NCBI RefSeq assembly: GCF_900185715.1
Contig: NZ_FYAS01000025.1
Coordinates: 482,333-546,332 of the forward strand
DNA length: 64,000 nucleotides
Origin: Allobosea sp. CS1GBMeth4
Lineage (GTDB): Bacteria > Pseudomonadota > Alphaproteobacteria > Rhizobiales > Beijerinckiaceae
Reading direction: 5' to 3'
Shown here one piece after another: positions 17,246 to 26,965 of this stretch (the first letter of the stretch is position 1; each line of letters opens with the position of its first letter). The notes under the pieces are model-generated. The model did no database searches. It was not told the DNA's origin and was given only the letters and a program-made list of their open reading frames with translations. The position numbers were made by a program, and so were the translations under genes.

Positions 17246-17500
17246 ATGGCAACCAAGGGACTCACCGCCGAGCAGGCCAAGCTTCGCGCGGAGCGGAACT
17301 TCGCCAAGGTCGAGCAGCGCAGGCAGGAAGCGGAGAGCGCGCTCGAAGCCGTGCGCGCCGAGCAGCAGGCCGTCGCGGAGAAGACCGCGAGGCTGCGCGC
17401 TCTCCGGCTCGCCAAGGAGGCGGCGGACGCCGAGGCCGCCGCCGAAGCCGCGAAGACCATGCCGGCGAAAAAGACGAAGGCGCGACGCGCCAAGGCTTGA
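17246..17500 (+). CDS. Small basic coiled-coil protein
   Basis: An 84-residue protein, almost wholly Ala, Glu, Lys and Arg, predicted as one long coiled coil (AKLRAERNFAKVEQRRQEAESALEAVRAEQQ, given here in two overlapping parts of a heptad pattern) with a Lys-rich tail PAKKTKARRAKA. AGAGGAG precedes the ATG and rpsU ends 23 bp upstream, so the two may be co-transcribed. Function unknown; a nucleic-acid or ribosome-associated role would be only a guess. Confidence 0.65.
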   Translation: MATKGLTAEQAKLRAERNFAKVEQRRQEAESALEAVRAEQQAVAEKTARLRALRLAKEAADAEAAAEAAKTMPAKKTKARRAKA

Positions 17501-17524
17501 CGGGGACCGTCGCCGCCGGCCGCC

Positions 17525-18571
17525 TCAGCGCAGCTTGCGCTCGGCGATCCAGATGCCGCCGAGCACCAGCGCCAGCGCCAGCCCGTGATAGAGCGCGAGC
17601 CGCTCGCCGAGGATCAGCACCGCGAGCAGCGGCGCGAACACCGGCACCAGATTGACGAACACCCCCGCCCGGCCCGGCCCGATCAGCTCGATCGCCCGCA
17701 TGAAGAAGAGCTGCGACAGGATCGAGGGCCCGATCACGACGTAGAACAGGATCAGCCAGCCCTTCAATGTCGGCCACTGGGCCTTGCCCGTGGCGATCTC
17801 GACCCCGAGCAGCGGTAGCGAGACCAAGCAGGCGACGATCGCCATCGCGGTGAAGAAGATCAGCCCGGGCATCGGCGGGCGCGAGCGGATGCCGACCGTG
17901 TAGCCGGCATAGAACACGCAGGCGATCATCATCCACAGGTCCCCCGGCAGGAAGGCGAGCTGCGTCAGGACATGCCAGTCTCCCCGGCTCGCGGTGACGA
18001 GCACGCCGAGCATGGTGACCGCGACGCCGAGCGCCTGCAGCCCGCCGATCGGCGTGCGGAAGACGAGGAAGGCGCCGAGCAGCACGAGGACCGGGATGGC
18101 GCCCTGCAGGATGCCGATATTGATCGCGGTGGTCGAATAGGCGGCGATGTACATCAGCGTGTTGAAGGCGGTGAAGCCGAAGGTGCCGAGCAGCGTCACC
18201 TTGAGCCAGTTCGCCTTCAGCGCCGGCCAGTGCTCGCGCAGGCCCCGGCGGAACAGATAGGGCATGATGGCGCAGACGAAGACCCAGCGCAGCGAGGTCA
18301 GCGTCATCGGCGCGATCTCGCCGACGGCGAGCCGGCTGGCGACGGCGTTGCCGGCCCACATCAGCGTGGTCAGGGTCAGCAGGAGATAGGCATTGGCCCA
18401 GGCTCGCTGCGGAAGGGAAGCGGCAGGCTGCAAGCGCGTGATCCTCGTCTTGGCGGCATGGCCCGGCCGTCGCGGACGCATCTCTCGCCCCGTTCCGCGC
18501 AGCGCTGCAGGCCGCGTCTCGACGGATGAGGGCTGGGAGACGGGACGCGACAGCCTGTCGAAGGCCTGCAT
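17525..18571 (-). CDS. EamA/DMT-family exporter
   Basis: Inner-membrane drug/metabolite transporter with about ten helices arranged as two EamA repeats, the first beginning AYLLLTLTTLMWAGNAVASRLA and the second at GDLWMMIACVFYAGYTVG. The end ALALVLGGIWIAERKLR is typical. The frame extends to 18670, but that start would overlap the divergent gene at 18651. I use the ATG at 18571 (MQAFDRLSRP); another ATG at 18481 is also possible. Substrate unknown; relatives export amino acids or metabolites. Confidence 0.85.
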   Translation of the reverse strand: MQAFDRLSRPVSQPSSVETRPAALRGTGREMRPRRPGHAAKTRITRLQPAASLPQRAWANAYLLLTLTTLMWAGNAVASRLAVGEIAPMTLTSLRWVFVCAIMPYLFRRGLREHWPALKANWLKVTLLGTFGFTAFNTLMYIAAYSTTAINIGILQGAIPVLVLLGAFLVFRTPIGGLQALGVAVTMLGVLVTASRGDWHVLTQLAFLPGDLWMMIACVFYAGYTVGIRSRPPMPGLIFFTAMAIVACLVSLPLLGVEIATGKAQWPTLKGWLILFYVVIGPSILSQLFFMRAIELIGPGRAGVFVNLVPVFAPLLAVLILGERLALYHGLALALVLGGIWIAERKLR

Positions 18572-18650
18572 AGCCTTGCATCGGCTGCTTGTCCTATGAG
18601 AGGAGGCGCAACGCAGCCCGTCGCCGGACGCAAACCTGCCGAGGATCGCC

Positions 18651-19532
18651 ATGAACATGCTCAGCCGCAAGCCGCTGCGGGTCCTGGTCGTCGACGGCTA
18701 CAAGCGCGAGCAGCGCGAGGAGTATGCCCGCGACTGGGGCGCCACCCCGTCGGAAGCCTATGCCGCGGAGCTGCGCCGCATCGAGCCGGCGCTGGTCACG
18801 GATATCTGCCTGCCCGCCGACGAGGGCGCCAACCTGCCCGACGGTGCCGGCCTCGCTTCCTATGACGGCATCGCCCTGACCGGCTCCTCGCTGCACATCC
18901 ACAGCCCCGAGCCGGCGGTGACGCGGCAGATCGAATTGATGCGGGCGATCTACCGGAGCGGCACGCCCTGCTTCGGCTCCTGCTGGGGCATCCAGATCGG
19001 TGCCGTCGCCGCGGGAGGAACGGTGGCGCTCAATCCGAACGGCCTCGAGATCGGCTTCGCGCGCCGCATCAGCCTCACCGAGGCCGGCGCCCGCCATCCG
19101 CTGCTCGCCGGCCGGCCCGCCGCCTTCGACGCGCCGGCGATCCATTTCGACAGCATCGTCGCGCCGCCGGCCGACGCCACCATCCTGGCCGCGAATGCGA
19201 TGAGCCCGGTCCAGGCCGCCGAGTTCCGCCAGGACGGCGGCACCTTCTGGGGGGTGCAGTACCACCCGGAATTCTCGCTGAGCCTCGTCGCGACGATCCT
19301 GCGGCGCCATGGCGGCGTCCTGATCGAACGCGGCTTCCGCAAGGACGAGGCCGACACCCGGGCCTGGCTCGCCGATCTCGACGCGCTCGACGCCGAGCCG
19401 TCCCGCAGCGACCTCGCCTGGGCCCACGGCCTCGACCAGGAGGTGCTGGATCCGGTGAAGCGCGTGACGGAGCTGCGCAACTTCATGGAGATGCGGGTGA
19501 AGCCGTTCGCGAGTGCGCGCGGGCGGGCGTGA
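18651..19532 (+). CDS. Class I glutamine amidotransferase-like protein
   Basis: A 293-residue single-domain amidotransferase of the GMP-synthase type. The nucleophile elbow is FGSCWGIQIG and the catalytic His-Glu pair is in VQYHPEFSL. A conserved LTGSS oxyanion-loop segment precedes it. The C-terminal 60 residues are an extension seen in several stand-alone family members. With no synthetase partner beside it, the substrate is unknown; relatives include gamma-glutamyl hydrolases of polyamine or amino-acid breakdown. Confidence 0.85.
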   Translation: MNMLSRKPLRVLVVDGYKREQREEYARDWGATPSEAYAAELRRIEPALVTDICLPADEGANLPDGAGLASYDGIALTGSSLHIHSPEPAVTRQIELMRAIYRSGTPCFGSCWGIQIGAVAAGGTVALNPNGLEIGFARRISLTEAGARHPLLAGRPAAFDAPAIHFDSIVAPPADATILAANAMSPVQAAEFRQDGGTFWGVQYHPEFSLSLVATILRRHGGVLIERGFRKDEADTRAWLADLDALDAEPSRSDLAWAHGLDQEVLDPVKRVTELRNFMEMRVKPFASARGRA

Positions 19533-19535
19533 CAC

Positions 19536-19634
19536 CGTCATGCTCGCCCTTGTCCCGAGCATCCACGTCTTGAACTCGGCATGCGATCAGCGAAGCAAAG
19601 ACGTGGATGCTCGGGACAAGCCCGAGCATGACGG
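19536..19634. repeat. Long inverted-repeat element, variant copy
   Basis: Variant with TGCTCG in place of TGGTCG: arms CGTCATGCTCG...GAGCATCCACGTCTT and AAGACGTGGATGCTCGGG...GAGCATGACGG. It lies between the convergent ends of the amidotransferase and the quinone-oxidoreductase genes, where it may work as a bidirectional terminator. Confidence 0.8.
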
Positions 19635-19656
19635 CAAAGGGCTGCTGACGGCAGGA

Positions 19657-20259
19657 CTAGGCCGCTTCGGCGGCTCTGTTCGCCTGCGCGAACACCTTGC
19701 CGCCCAGCGCGCGCGCCGTGTCGAGATGCGCCGACATGTCCGGCACCGGCACCAGCAATTCGGAGGTCACCACCGGCGCGCCGCAATAGCCGAAGATGCC
19801 ATGGTCGATCTGCGTCCTCATCGCGCCGTAATAGCCATGGCGGGCGAAGGTGCGCAGGTCGGCGCCGGCGAGCGCGACGAGATGCACCGGCAGATGCCGC
19901 AGCTTCTTGACCGTCTTCATGTCCTCCAGCTCGTCATAGGCCCAGCCATTGGCGAAGACCCGGTCGATCCAGCCCTTCAGCAGCGCCGGCATCGACCACC
20001 AGTAGATCGGATAGACCAGCACCAGCGCATCGGCGCGGTCGACCCGCGCCTGCTCGGCGGCGATCTCGGCGGGCTGCGCGATCTCGCGGCGGTGGACGGA
20101 GAGATCGTCCAGAGAGAAACGCGGATCGAAGCCCTCCCCGGCGAGATCGGCGATCTCGGCCGTATGGCCGGCGTTCGAGACGCCGTCCGCCAGCGCCTGC
20201 GCCACCGCATGGCTGAGCGAGTTCGGATCGGGATGGGCGACGACGACGAGAGCGTGCAT
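19657..20259 (-). CDS. NAD(P)H quinone oxidoreductase, flavodoxin-like
   Basis: A 200-residue FMN/FAD flavoprotein of the KefF/MdaB/NQO1 group. It starts MHALVVVAHPDPNSLSHAVA and has the conserved VYPIYWWSMPALLKGWIDRV and GADLRTFARHGYYGAM segments. Such enzymes reduce quinones or other electrophiles with two electrons. It is divergent from the TetR gene over a 78-bp AT-rich region holding a repeated operator-like motif, so it is the likely target of that repressor. Confidence 0.88.
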   Translation of the reverse strand: MHALVVVAHPDPNSLSHAVAQALADGVSNAGHTAEIADLAGEGFDPRFSLDDLSVHRREIAQPAEIAAEQARVDRADALVLVYPIYWWSMPALLKGWIDRVFANGWAYDELEDMKTVKKLRHLPVHLVALAGADLRTFARHGYYGAMRTQIDHGIFGYCGAPVVTSELLVPVPDMSAHLDTARALGGKVFAQANRAAEAA

Positions 20260-20304
20260 GCGCTGTCTCCTGCGGTTGATTGCGACCAGGCCTCGATCGC
20301 TATA

Positions 20305-20329
20305 TACTTTTAGTAAGCTACTTTTGGTA
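20305..20329. promoter_or_regulatory. Candidate TetR operator with direct repeats
   Basis: TACTTTTAGTA (20305-20315) and TACTTTTGGTA (20319-20329) are repeated 14 bp apart, and AGTA-AGC-TACT between them is a short inverted repeat. The AT-rich block lies in the shared promoter of the TetR and quinone-oxidoreductase genes and ends just before the tetR ATG. Confidence 0.55.
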
Positions 20330-20337
20330 CATAATAC

Positions 20338-20946
20338 ATGTCAAGCCCGGAAACCGACCAGCCGCGCCGCCAGCGCCTGACGCGCGAGCAGCGCCAGCGC
20401 CAGCTGATCGAGACCGCCTGGCGGATCGTCGGCGAGGAAGGCACCGAGGCGCTGACGCTCGGCCGCCTCGCCGAGCGGGCCGGCGTCGCCAAGCCGGTGG
20501 TCTACAGCCACTTCGCCACCCGTAGCGGCCTGCTGATCGCGCTCTATCGGGATTTCGACGCGCGCGAGTTCGCGATCATGGACGCCGCGCTCGAAGCCAG
20601 CGAGGCGAGCCTCGCCGGCAAGGCCGGAGCGATCGCCTCGTCCTATGTCGACTGCGTCCTGGCCCAGGGGCGCGAGATCCCCGGCGTCGTCGCGGCGCTG
20701 GCCGGCTCGCCCGAGCTCGCCGCGGTCAAGCGCGATTGCGACGCAATCTTCCTGGAGCGCTGCCGGGGCCTGCTCGCCCCCTTCGCCGAGGGCCGGACGA
20801 TCCCGATCGCGGGCCTGCGTGCCATGCTCGGCGCCGCCGAGGCACTGTCGCATGCCGCGGCGACGCAGGAGATCGACGCCGGCGCGGCGAAGCGGGAGCT
20901 GTACGAGACGATCATCGCCATGGTCGCGCGCAGCGCGAAGGGCTGA
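20338..20946 (+). CDS. TetR/AcrR-family repressor
   Basis: A 202-residue regulator. Residues 15-65 are the TetR helix-turn-helix (QRQRQLIETAWRIVGEEG ... LAERAGVAKPVVYSHFATRSGLL). The rest is a helical ligand domain with a C-terminal TetR_C-like region. Divergent placement next to a quinone oxidoreductase suggests it responds to a quinone or electrophile and controls that gene and itself. Its start lies directly beside the repeated TACTTTTRGTA motif. Confidence 0.9.
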   Translation: MSSPETDQPRRQRLTREQRQRQLIETAWRIVGEEGTEALTLGRLAERAGVAKPVVYSHFATRSGLLIALYRDFDAREFAIMDAALEASEASLAGKAGAIASSYVDCVLAQGREIPGVVAALAGSPELAAVKRDCDAIFLERCRGLLAPFAEGRTIPIAGLRAMLGAAEALSHAAATQEIDAGAAKRELYETIIAMVARSAKG

Positions 20947-21024
20947 CCCGCGCTTCGGGCTTTCGCCTGTGCCGCCCACCCTGTAAGTGCGCGGCAACCT
21001 CAGTCTCGCAGCGTCCCGGACATC

Positions 21025-22647
<1,623 letters not shown>

Positions 22648-23002
22648 GGGCGGCAGGCGCTCTCTGTGGACCGACAACGCCAGCGACCGGGGCCGCAGAC
22701 ACGCCCTAGCGGCAATTGCGCGGAATTCGACGGCTAAAGCATGCTGCGAAAAGTGGCAGCGGCTTTTCGCATCGAGCACGCTCTAAACTATTGGAATCGA
22801 TCACGTTACCTGCCTTTGGACGATTCCGTCCAAAGGCAGCGTGTTCTAAACGATCCAACCGCGAATTGCGTCCGCCGTTCTTGTTGGCTTCGGCGCTTCG
22901 TGCAAGTCTATCCTTCGCTCTTCCGACGATGCGTTCTTTGCCTTTCGCAAGGACAGGCGACCCGACCGGGCAGCCTCGACTTGCCTGCGGGTGGGATGGC
23001 AC
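22648..23002. other. Intergenic region with two palindromic elements
   Basis: About 355 bp without a gene. 22733-22785 is an AAAGCATGCTGCGAAAAGTG...CTTTTCGCATCGAGCACGCTCT palindrome, a type of element scattered in Hyphomicrobiales genomes. 22811-22838 is a perfect inverted repeat with 12-bp arms (TGCCTTTGGACG / CGTCCAAAGGCA) and a 4-nt loop, without a T-run. The rest shows nothing. Confidence 0.6.
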
Positions 23003-23911
23003 ATGGCCGGCGATCTCGATTTGCTCATCGGAACCTGGACGGTCCGGGTCAAGAGCTGGGTCTGGGAGTATGATTTCCGGCGCGATGGCGGCGTGACCTG
23101 GCGCGATCTCGGCAGCATGGAAAGCGGCGTCGGCAACTGGGCCGCCACCTCCAAGCTGGTCAACATGTGGTGGAAGGGCTCGACCACCCGCGAGAGCTGG
23201 CAGAGGCCGTTGACGACCCGAAGCGACCATACCTGGTACGAAGCGCCCTATTTCAGGGGAAAGTACCGGATCGAGAAGACCGGATTCATTCCGCCCTCGC
23301 CGACCCCGCCCTCCGTGCCGACCGATGCGAACCGCATCGACGCCGCCTGGGAGGCGAGCCGCGCCGCGCTGCGCTTCGCGCTGAACCGGCTGCGGCTGCT
23401 GCAGCGCCAGATCAAGTACTTCGAGGATTCGCATGGCAGCGAGGACGCCTTCAACGAGTTGCGCCGGAACTACCGGCGCGACATGGCGGTGATCTCGCGC
23501 AAGCTGCTGGTCCCGTCGAACCCGATGGACCCGGCCTTCCGCAGCGCGCTGGCGAGCGCCGTCAACCTGATCGAGCAGAACCTCGCCTTGCCGAAATCGC
23601 TCAATGCGGCCCGCGCCGGCGGCAAATGCGTCGACCCCAGGCCGGCCTATGCCTGGACCACGCCGGGACGAAAGCCGCCCGATACCGACCTCTGCACCTC
23701 CTGGTTCACCTCCAGCGCCGATCTCCAGCGCGACGTCGTCACCCATGAATACTTCCACACCGTCGGCCTCGGCGACATCGAGGTGGCCACGACCGCCCAG
23801 GCGCTCGGCAACGCCAACACGATGGCACAGGTCGTCGCCTATCTGCACGACCGGGCCCGGCAGAAGAACTCCGACGGCTTCGAGCCGATGATCCCGCCAT
23901 TGCCGACGCCG
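23003..23911 (+). CDS. Putative M35-like zinc metallopeptidase with N-terminal beta domain
   Basis: Residues 1-70 look like a small beta-barrel domain (LIGTWTVRVKSWVWEY, VTWRDLGSMESGVGNW, WKGSTTRESW). After a Pro-rich linker comes a helical region, and then the zinc motif HEYFH at residues 248-252 followed by GLGD with D258. The order HExxH...D plus the later ALGNANTMAQVVAYL fits M35/aspzincin-like peptidases. No signal peptide is seen, so it is cytoplasmic or exported by a dedicated machine. The ATG at 23003 has GGGTGGGA upstream; a GTG at 22991 is the alternative. I am confident of a metalloprotease motif, less of the family. Confidence 0.65.
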
Positions 23912-23995
23912 TGAGGCGCTGCTTGCACCTGACGTAGCGAAAATCGCGCTGGCGCCGGCAAGGGCGAGCCATCGTCGCCGGGCGGTGACGGCGCC

Positions 23996-24110
23996 TGGAG
24001 CCCGTTCCGATCAGCCTGCACCGCAAGCCGATCGGTAAAACGGTCTCTAATCAAAAGTGAGAGACGGATTCACCGATCAGGTTGAACCAACCTGATCGGA
24101 TCCGGCTCTC
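23996..24110. repeat. Palindromic intergenic element shared with 45839-45920
   Basis: Begins GAGCCCGTTCCGATCAGCCT and contains CACCGCAAGC, GATCGGTAAA and AGTGAGAG, all recurring near 45839. It ends with a perfect inverted repeat, CCGATCAGGTT (24073-24083) and AACCTGATCGG (24089-24099), around a 5-nt loop. It lies about 100 bp before the MuiA-type gene. Confidence 0.7.
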
Positions 24111-24202
24111 GCGGCGCTGTCCCGCGTTCCGGCTCAATTCCGCCCTCGCCGCGCCGAAATCCACCGGACAAATCGCGGCCGCTTGATCTGTCGGGGGACA
24201 GC

Positions 24203-25888
24203 ATGATGAAGACCGGACTGGCGGCAGCCTTGATGTTCGCGCCTGGATTGGCCGGCGCCGCCGAAATCGAATTCGCCTCGAAGATCGACCGTGTCACCGT
24301 CTACCCCGACGGCGCGGTGGTGACCCGCCTCGGCAGGGCCTCGCTGCTGGAAGGCGTCTCGCAGATCGTGCTGCGCGGCCTGCCCGCGAGCATCGATCCG
24401 GCCTCGATCCGGGTCGAGGCGCAGGGCGACGGCGCCTTCTCGATCGGCGCGGTCGATGTCCGCCAGGTCCCGGGCGAGGCCCGGCCCGCCCTCGACCAGG
24501 TGCTCGAGAGCAAGATCCGGGCGCTGCAGGGCGAGAAGGCGAAGCTGTCCGGCGAGGTCAGCGCGACCGAGGCCAAGCGCGCCACGATCGAGAATTTCGG
24601 CAGGATCGGCCCCGACAAGCTCGGGCCCGACGGCAAGGCCCTGCCGGTCGCCGACTGGCCGGCGGTGTTCGACGCGATCGGCACCGCGCTGGTCAAGGTC
24701 CAGGGCGAACTGCTTTCGCTGCGCAACCGCATCGCCGATCTCGACGCCGAGATCGCCGCGCTGGAGAAGGCGAGGCCGGTGGCGCCGCGCGCCAGCCAGC
24801 CGAAGCGCGATGTCGCCATCGCCGTCGAGGCCAAGGCGCCGGTCGCGGCCGACATCGCCGTCAGCTACCGTGTTTCCGGCGCGAGCTGGCTGCCGGTCTA
24901 CGAGGCCCGGCTGAGCACCGGCAGCGCCACTGGCGGCGCCGAGATCGCCTTCACCCGCCGCGCCGAACTGCGCCAGCGCACCGGCGAGGATTGGAGCGAG
25001 GTCGCCGTCGAGCTCTCGACCACCCGCTCGGCGCAAGGCACGCGCGCGCCGGAGCTGAGCCCGCTGCGCATCGCCTTCTACGAGCCGCCAGCGCTCTATG
25101 AGGAGCGGGCGCGCGCCGCCGCTGCGAAACAGGAGGCCGAGCGCGCCGCCAGGGCACCTGCCCTCGCGATCGCCCCCGCGCCCGCCGCGCCGGAGCCGGT
25201 CGCCGGCACGCCGAAACAGGCCGAGGTGCAGACCGCGAGCCTCAGCGCCGGCGCCTATCAGGCGAGCTTCAAGGTGCCGGGGCGTGTCTCCATCCCGCAG
25301 GACGGCTCCAGCAAGGCGGTGATCCTGACGGAAGGCAAGGTCAAGCCCGAGCTCTCGGCCCGCGCCACGCCAGAGCTCGAGGAGAAGGCCTATCTCGAGG
25401 CGAGCTTCCTGCACGAGGACGAGGCGCCGCTGCTCGCCGGCGAGGTCTATCTCCACCGCGACGGGGCCTATATCGGCAAGGGCCGCCTCGGCCAGGTCGC
25501 GCCGGGCGACAAGGTCGAGCTCGGCTTCGGCGCCGACGACCGCCTCAAGGTATCGCGCGCTCCCGTCCGCCGGCGCGAGAACGATTCCGGCTGGCTCGGT
25601 TCCACCCGTACCGACCAGCGCGAGTTCCGCACGGTGGTGAAGAGCCTGCACGCCCAGCCGGTCAGGCTGACGGTCATCGAGCGCGTGCCGTTCTCGGAGA
25701 ACAGCGCCATCACGGTCGAGCTGCTGCAGCAGACCACGCCGCCGACCGAGAAGCAGGTCGGCGACAAGCGCGGCGTCTCGGCCTGGAGCTTCGAGCTCGC
25801 CCCCGGCGCGCAGAAGGAGATCCGCCTCGCCTACCGGATCAAGTATCCCGGCGACCGCGAGGTCGTGTTCGACCAGCCGCGGCGCTGA
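24203..25888 (+). CDS. DUF4139 / mucoidy inhibitor MuiA family protein
   Basis: A 561-residue exported protein of the MuiA family. A short signal peptide (MMKTGLAAALMFAPGLAGAA) is followed by the N-terminal DUF4140 domain (DRVTVYPDGAVVTRLGRASL), a coiled coil (residues about 95-195), and the DUF4139 beta domain (SYRVSGASWLPVYEARLSTG to AYRIKYPGDREVVFDQP). Named after an E. coli gene whose cloned copy reduced mucoidy; biochemical role unknown. It sits between two peptidase-like genes on the same strand, though gaps of over 140 bp with repeats argue against a single operon. Confidence 0.85.
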   Translation: MMKTGLAAALMFAPGLAGAAEIEFASKIDRVTVYPDGAVVTRLGRASLLEGVSQIVLRGLPASIDPASIRVEAQGDGAFSIGAVDVRQVPGEARPALDQVLESKIRALQGEKAKLSGEVSATEAKRATIENFGRIGPDKLGPDGKALPVADWPAVFDAIGTALVKVQGELLSLRNRIADLDAEIAALEKARPVAPRASQPKRDVAIAVEAKAPVAADIAVSYRVSGASWLPVYEARLSTGSATGGAEIAFTRRAELRQRTGEDWSEVAVELSTTRSAQGTRAPELSPLRIAFYEPPALYEERARAAAAKQEAERAARAPALAIAPAPAAPEPVAGTPKQAEVQTASLSAGAYQASFKVPGRVSIPQDGSSKAVILTEGKVKPELSARATPELEEKAYLEASFLHEDEAPLLAGEVYLHRDGAYIGKGRLGQVAPGDKVELGFGADDRLKVSRAPVRRRENDSGWLGSTRTDQREFRTVVKSLHAQPVRLTVIERVPFSENSAITVELLQQTTPPTEKQVGDKRGVSAWSFELAPGAQKEIRLAYRIKYPGDREVVFDQPRR

Positions 25889-26032
25889 CACCGCCGGCCG
25901 TCGACTCGAGCTGACGCAGAGATCCGGCGGGTCAGGCAAGCTCAACGCCGGTCACATCTTTGGATTTGACAGTATCCGCGCAGCTGCCAAGCTGCGACCG
26001 CCCAGGCGTTCCGGGCGGCGCGGGAGGCGGCG

Positions 26033-26776
26033 ATGATCCTGCAAAAGGGGTCCACCGGACCCTTGGTCTTCACCATCCAGGAGCAGCTCAATCTGCGGCT
26101 TCCGGCGAATGCCAGCCGCAAGGCCCTGCCGGAGAACGGCAAGTTCGACGCGGCGACCGCGGCCCGCGTCAAGGAGTTCCAGGGCATGATGAACCTGACG
26201 CCGACGGGCATCGTCGACGACGTCACCTCGGCCGTCATCACCCGCTCCTCCTTCGAGTACGAGAACGTCCCGCGCCCGATCGTGATCCTGCAGAACACCA
26301 GCCGCTATCATTGCTGGGCATCGGCCCTCTCCTCCTGGACGCAGGCCGTGCCGAAGGTGAAGACGATTAGCGTCTGGCAGGCGCTCGAGGACTACAAGAA
26401 GGTGCCCGGCGCGCTCGACGAGGACAATGAAGGCATGACGACGCGGGGCTGGAGCGCCGTGGTCAAGCGCTGGGGCCTGCAGTACAAGGCCTATGGCGGC
26501 AGCAAAGGCGCCGATATCGACGACCTGACCATCGACAAGATCTGGCGCCAGGCGAAGGCGCGCGGCCCGTTTCTGATCGCCTACAACCTGCCCGACACCG
26601 ATGGCGAGGTCGCCCACACTATCGTCGCTTATGGCGTCTATATCGGCTTCAGCGAGGACAACGAGAATTTCCGCGGCTACCGCGTCTGGTGCATGAACCC
26701 CTGGCGCATCGGCCGGCAGATGATGCCGCTCGCCGATATCCGCACCGGCGGCGCCGCGCTGGTGATGTGGAAATAG
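26033..26776 (+). CDS. Peptidoglycan-binding domain plus papain-like cysteine peptidase
   Basis: Residues 1-70 form a PG_binding_1 domain (LQKGSTGPLVFTIQEQLN ... RVKEFQGMMNLTPTGIVDD). The C-terminal part is a papain-like fold with candidate catalytic C94 (SRYHCWASALSSW), H195 (GEVAHTIVAYGVY) and N222 (WCMNPW), as in C39/C70-like peptidases. There is no signal peptide, so a wall-binding domain sits on a protein with no ordinary export route; a contact-dependent or contractile delivery route is one explanation. GGGAGG precedes the ATG. Function inferred from motifs only. Confidence 0.7.
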   Translation: MILQKGSTGPLVFTIQEQLNLRLPANASRKALPENGKFDAATAARVKEFQGMMNLTPTGIVDDVTSAVITRSSFEYENVPRPIVILQNTSRYHCWASALSSWTQAVPKVKTISVWQALEDYKKVPGALDEDNEGMTTRGWSAVVKRWGLQYKAYGGSKGADIDDLTIDKIWRQAKARGPFLIAYNLPDTDGEVAHTIVAYGVYIGFSEDNENFRGYRVWCMNPWRIGRQMMPLADIRTGGAALVMWK

Positions 26777-26965
26777 GCGGGTCCGCCGGCTGGCGCCCTC
26801 AGCCTGCCATCGCGCAGCGTCACCCGGCTGTGCTCGCCAGAGACGCCGAAGGCCTCGAGCTCGGCCCGCATGGGCCGATCGCGCCTGCGGCGCAACCGTC
26901 GCAAATGCCGCACCGCCGCGCAGGGCGGCGGCCAGGCTTGAACGAGCCCGGCCGCCGCTCGCGCC

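Noticed and set aside
26677..26913. A 78-codon minus-strand frame downstream of the M20 gene
   Set aside because: It overlaps the end of the cysteine peptidase gene, has no ribosome site I trust and no known motif; possibly a remnant, not supported as a gene.
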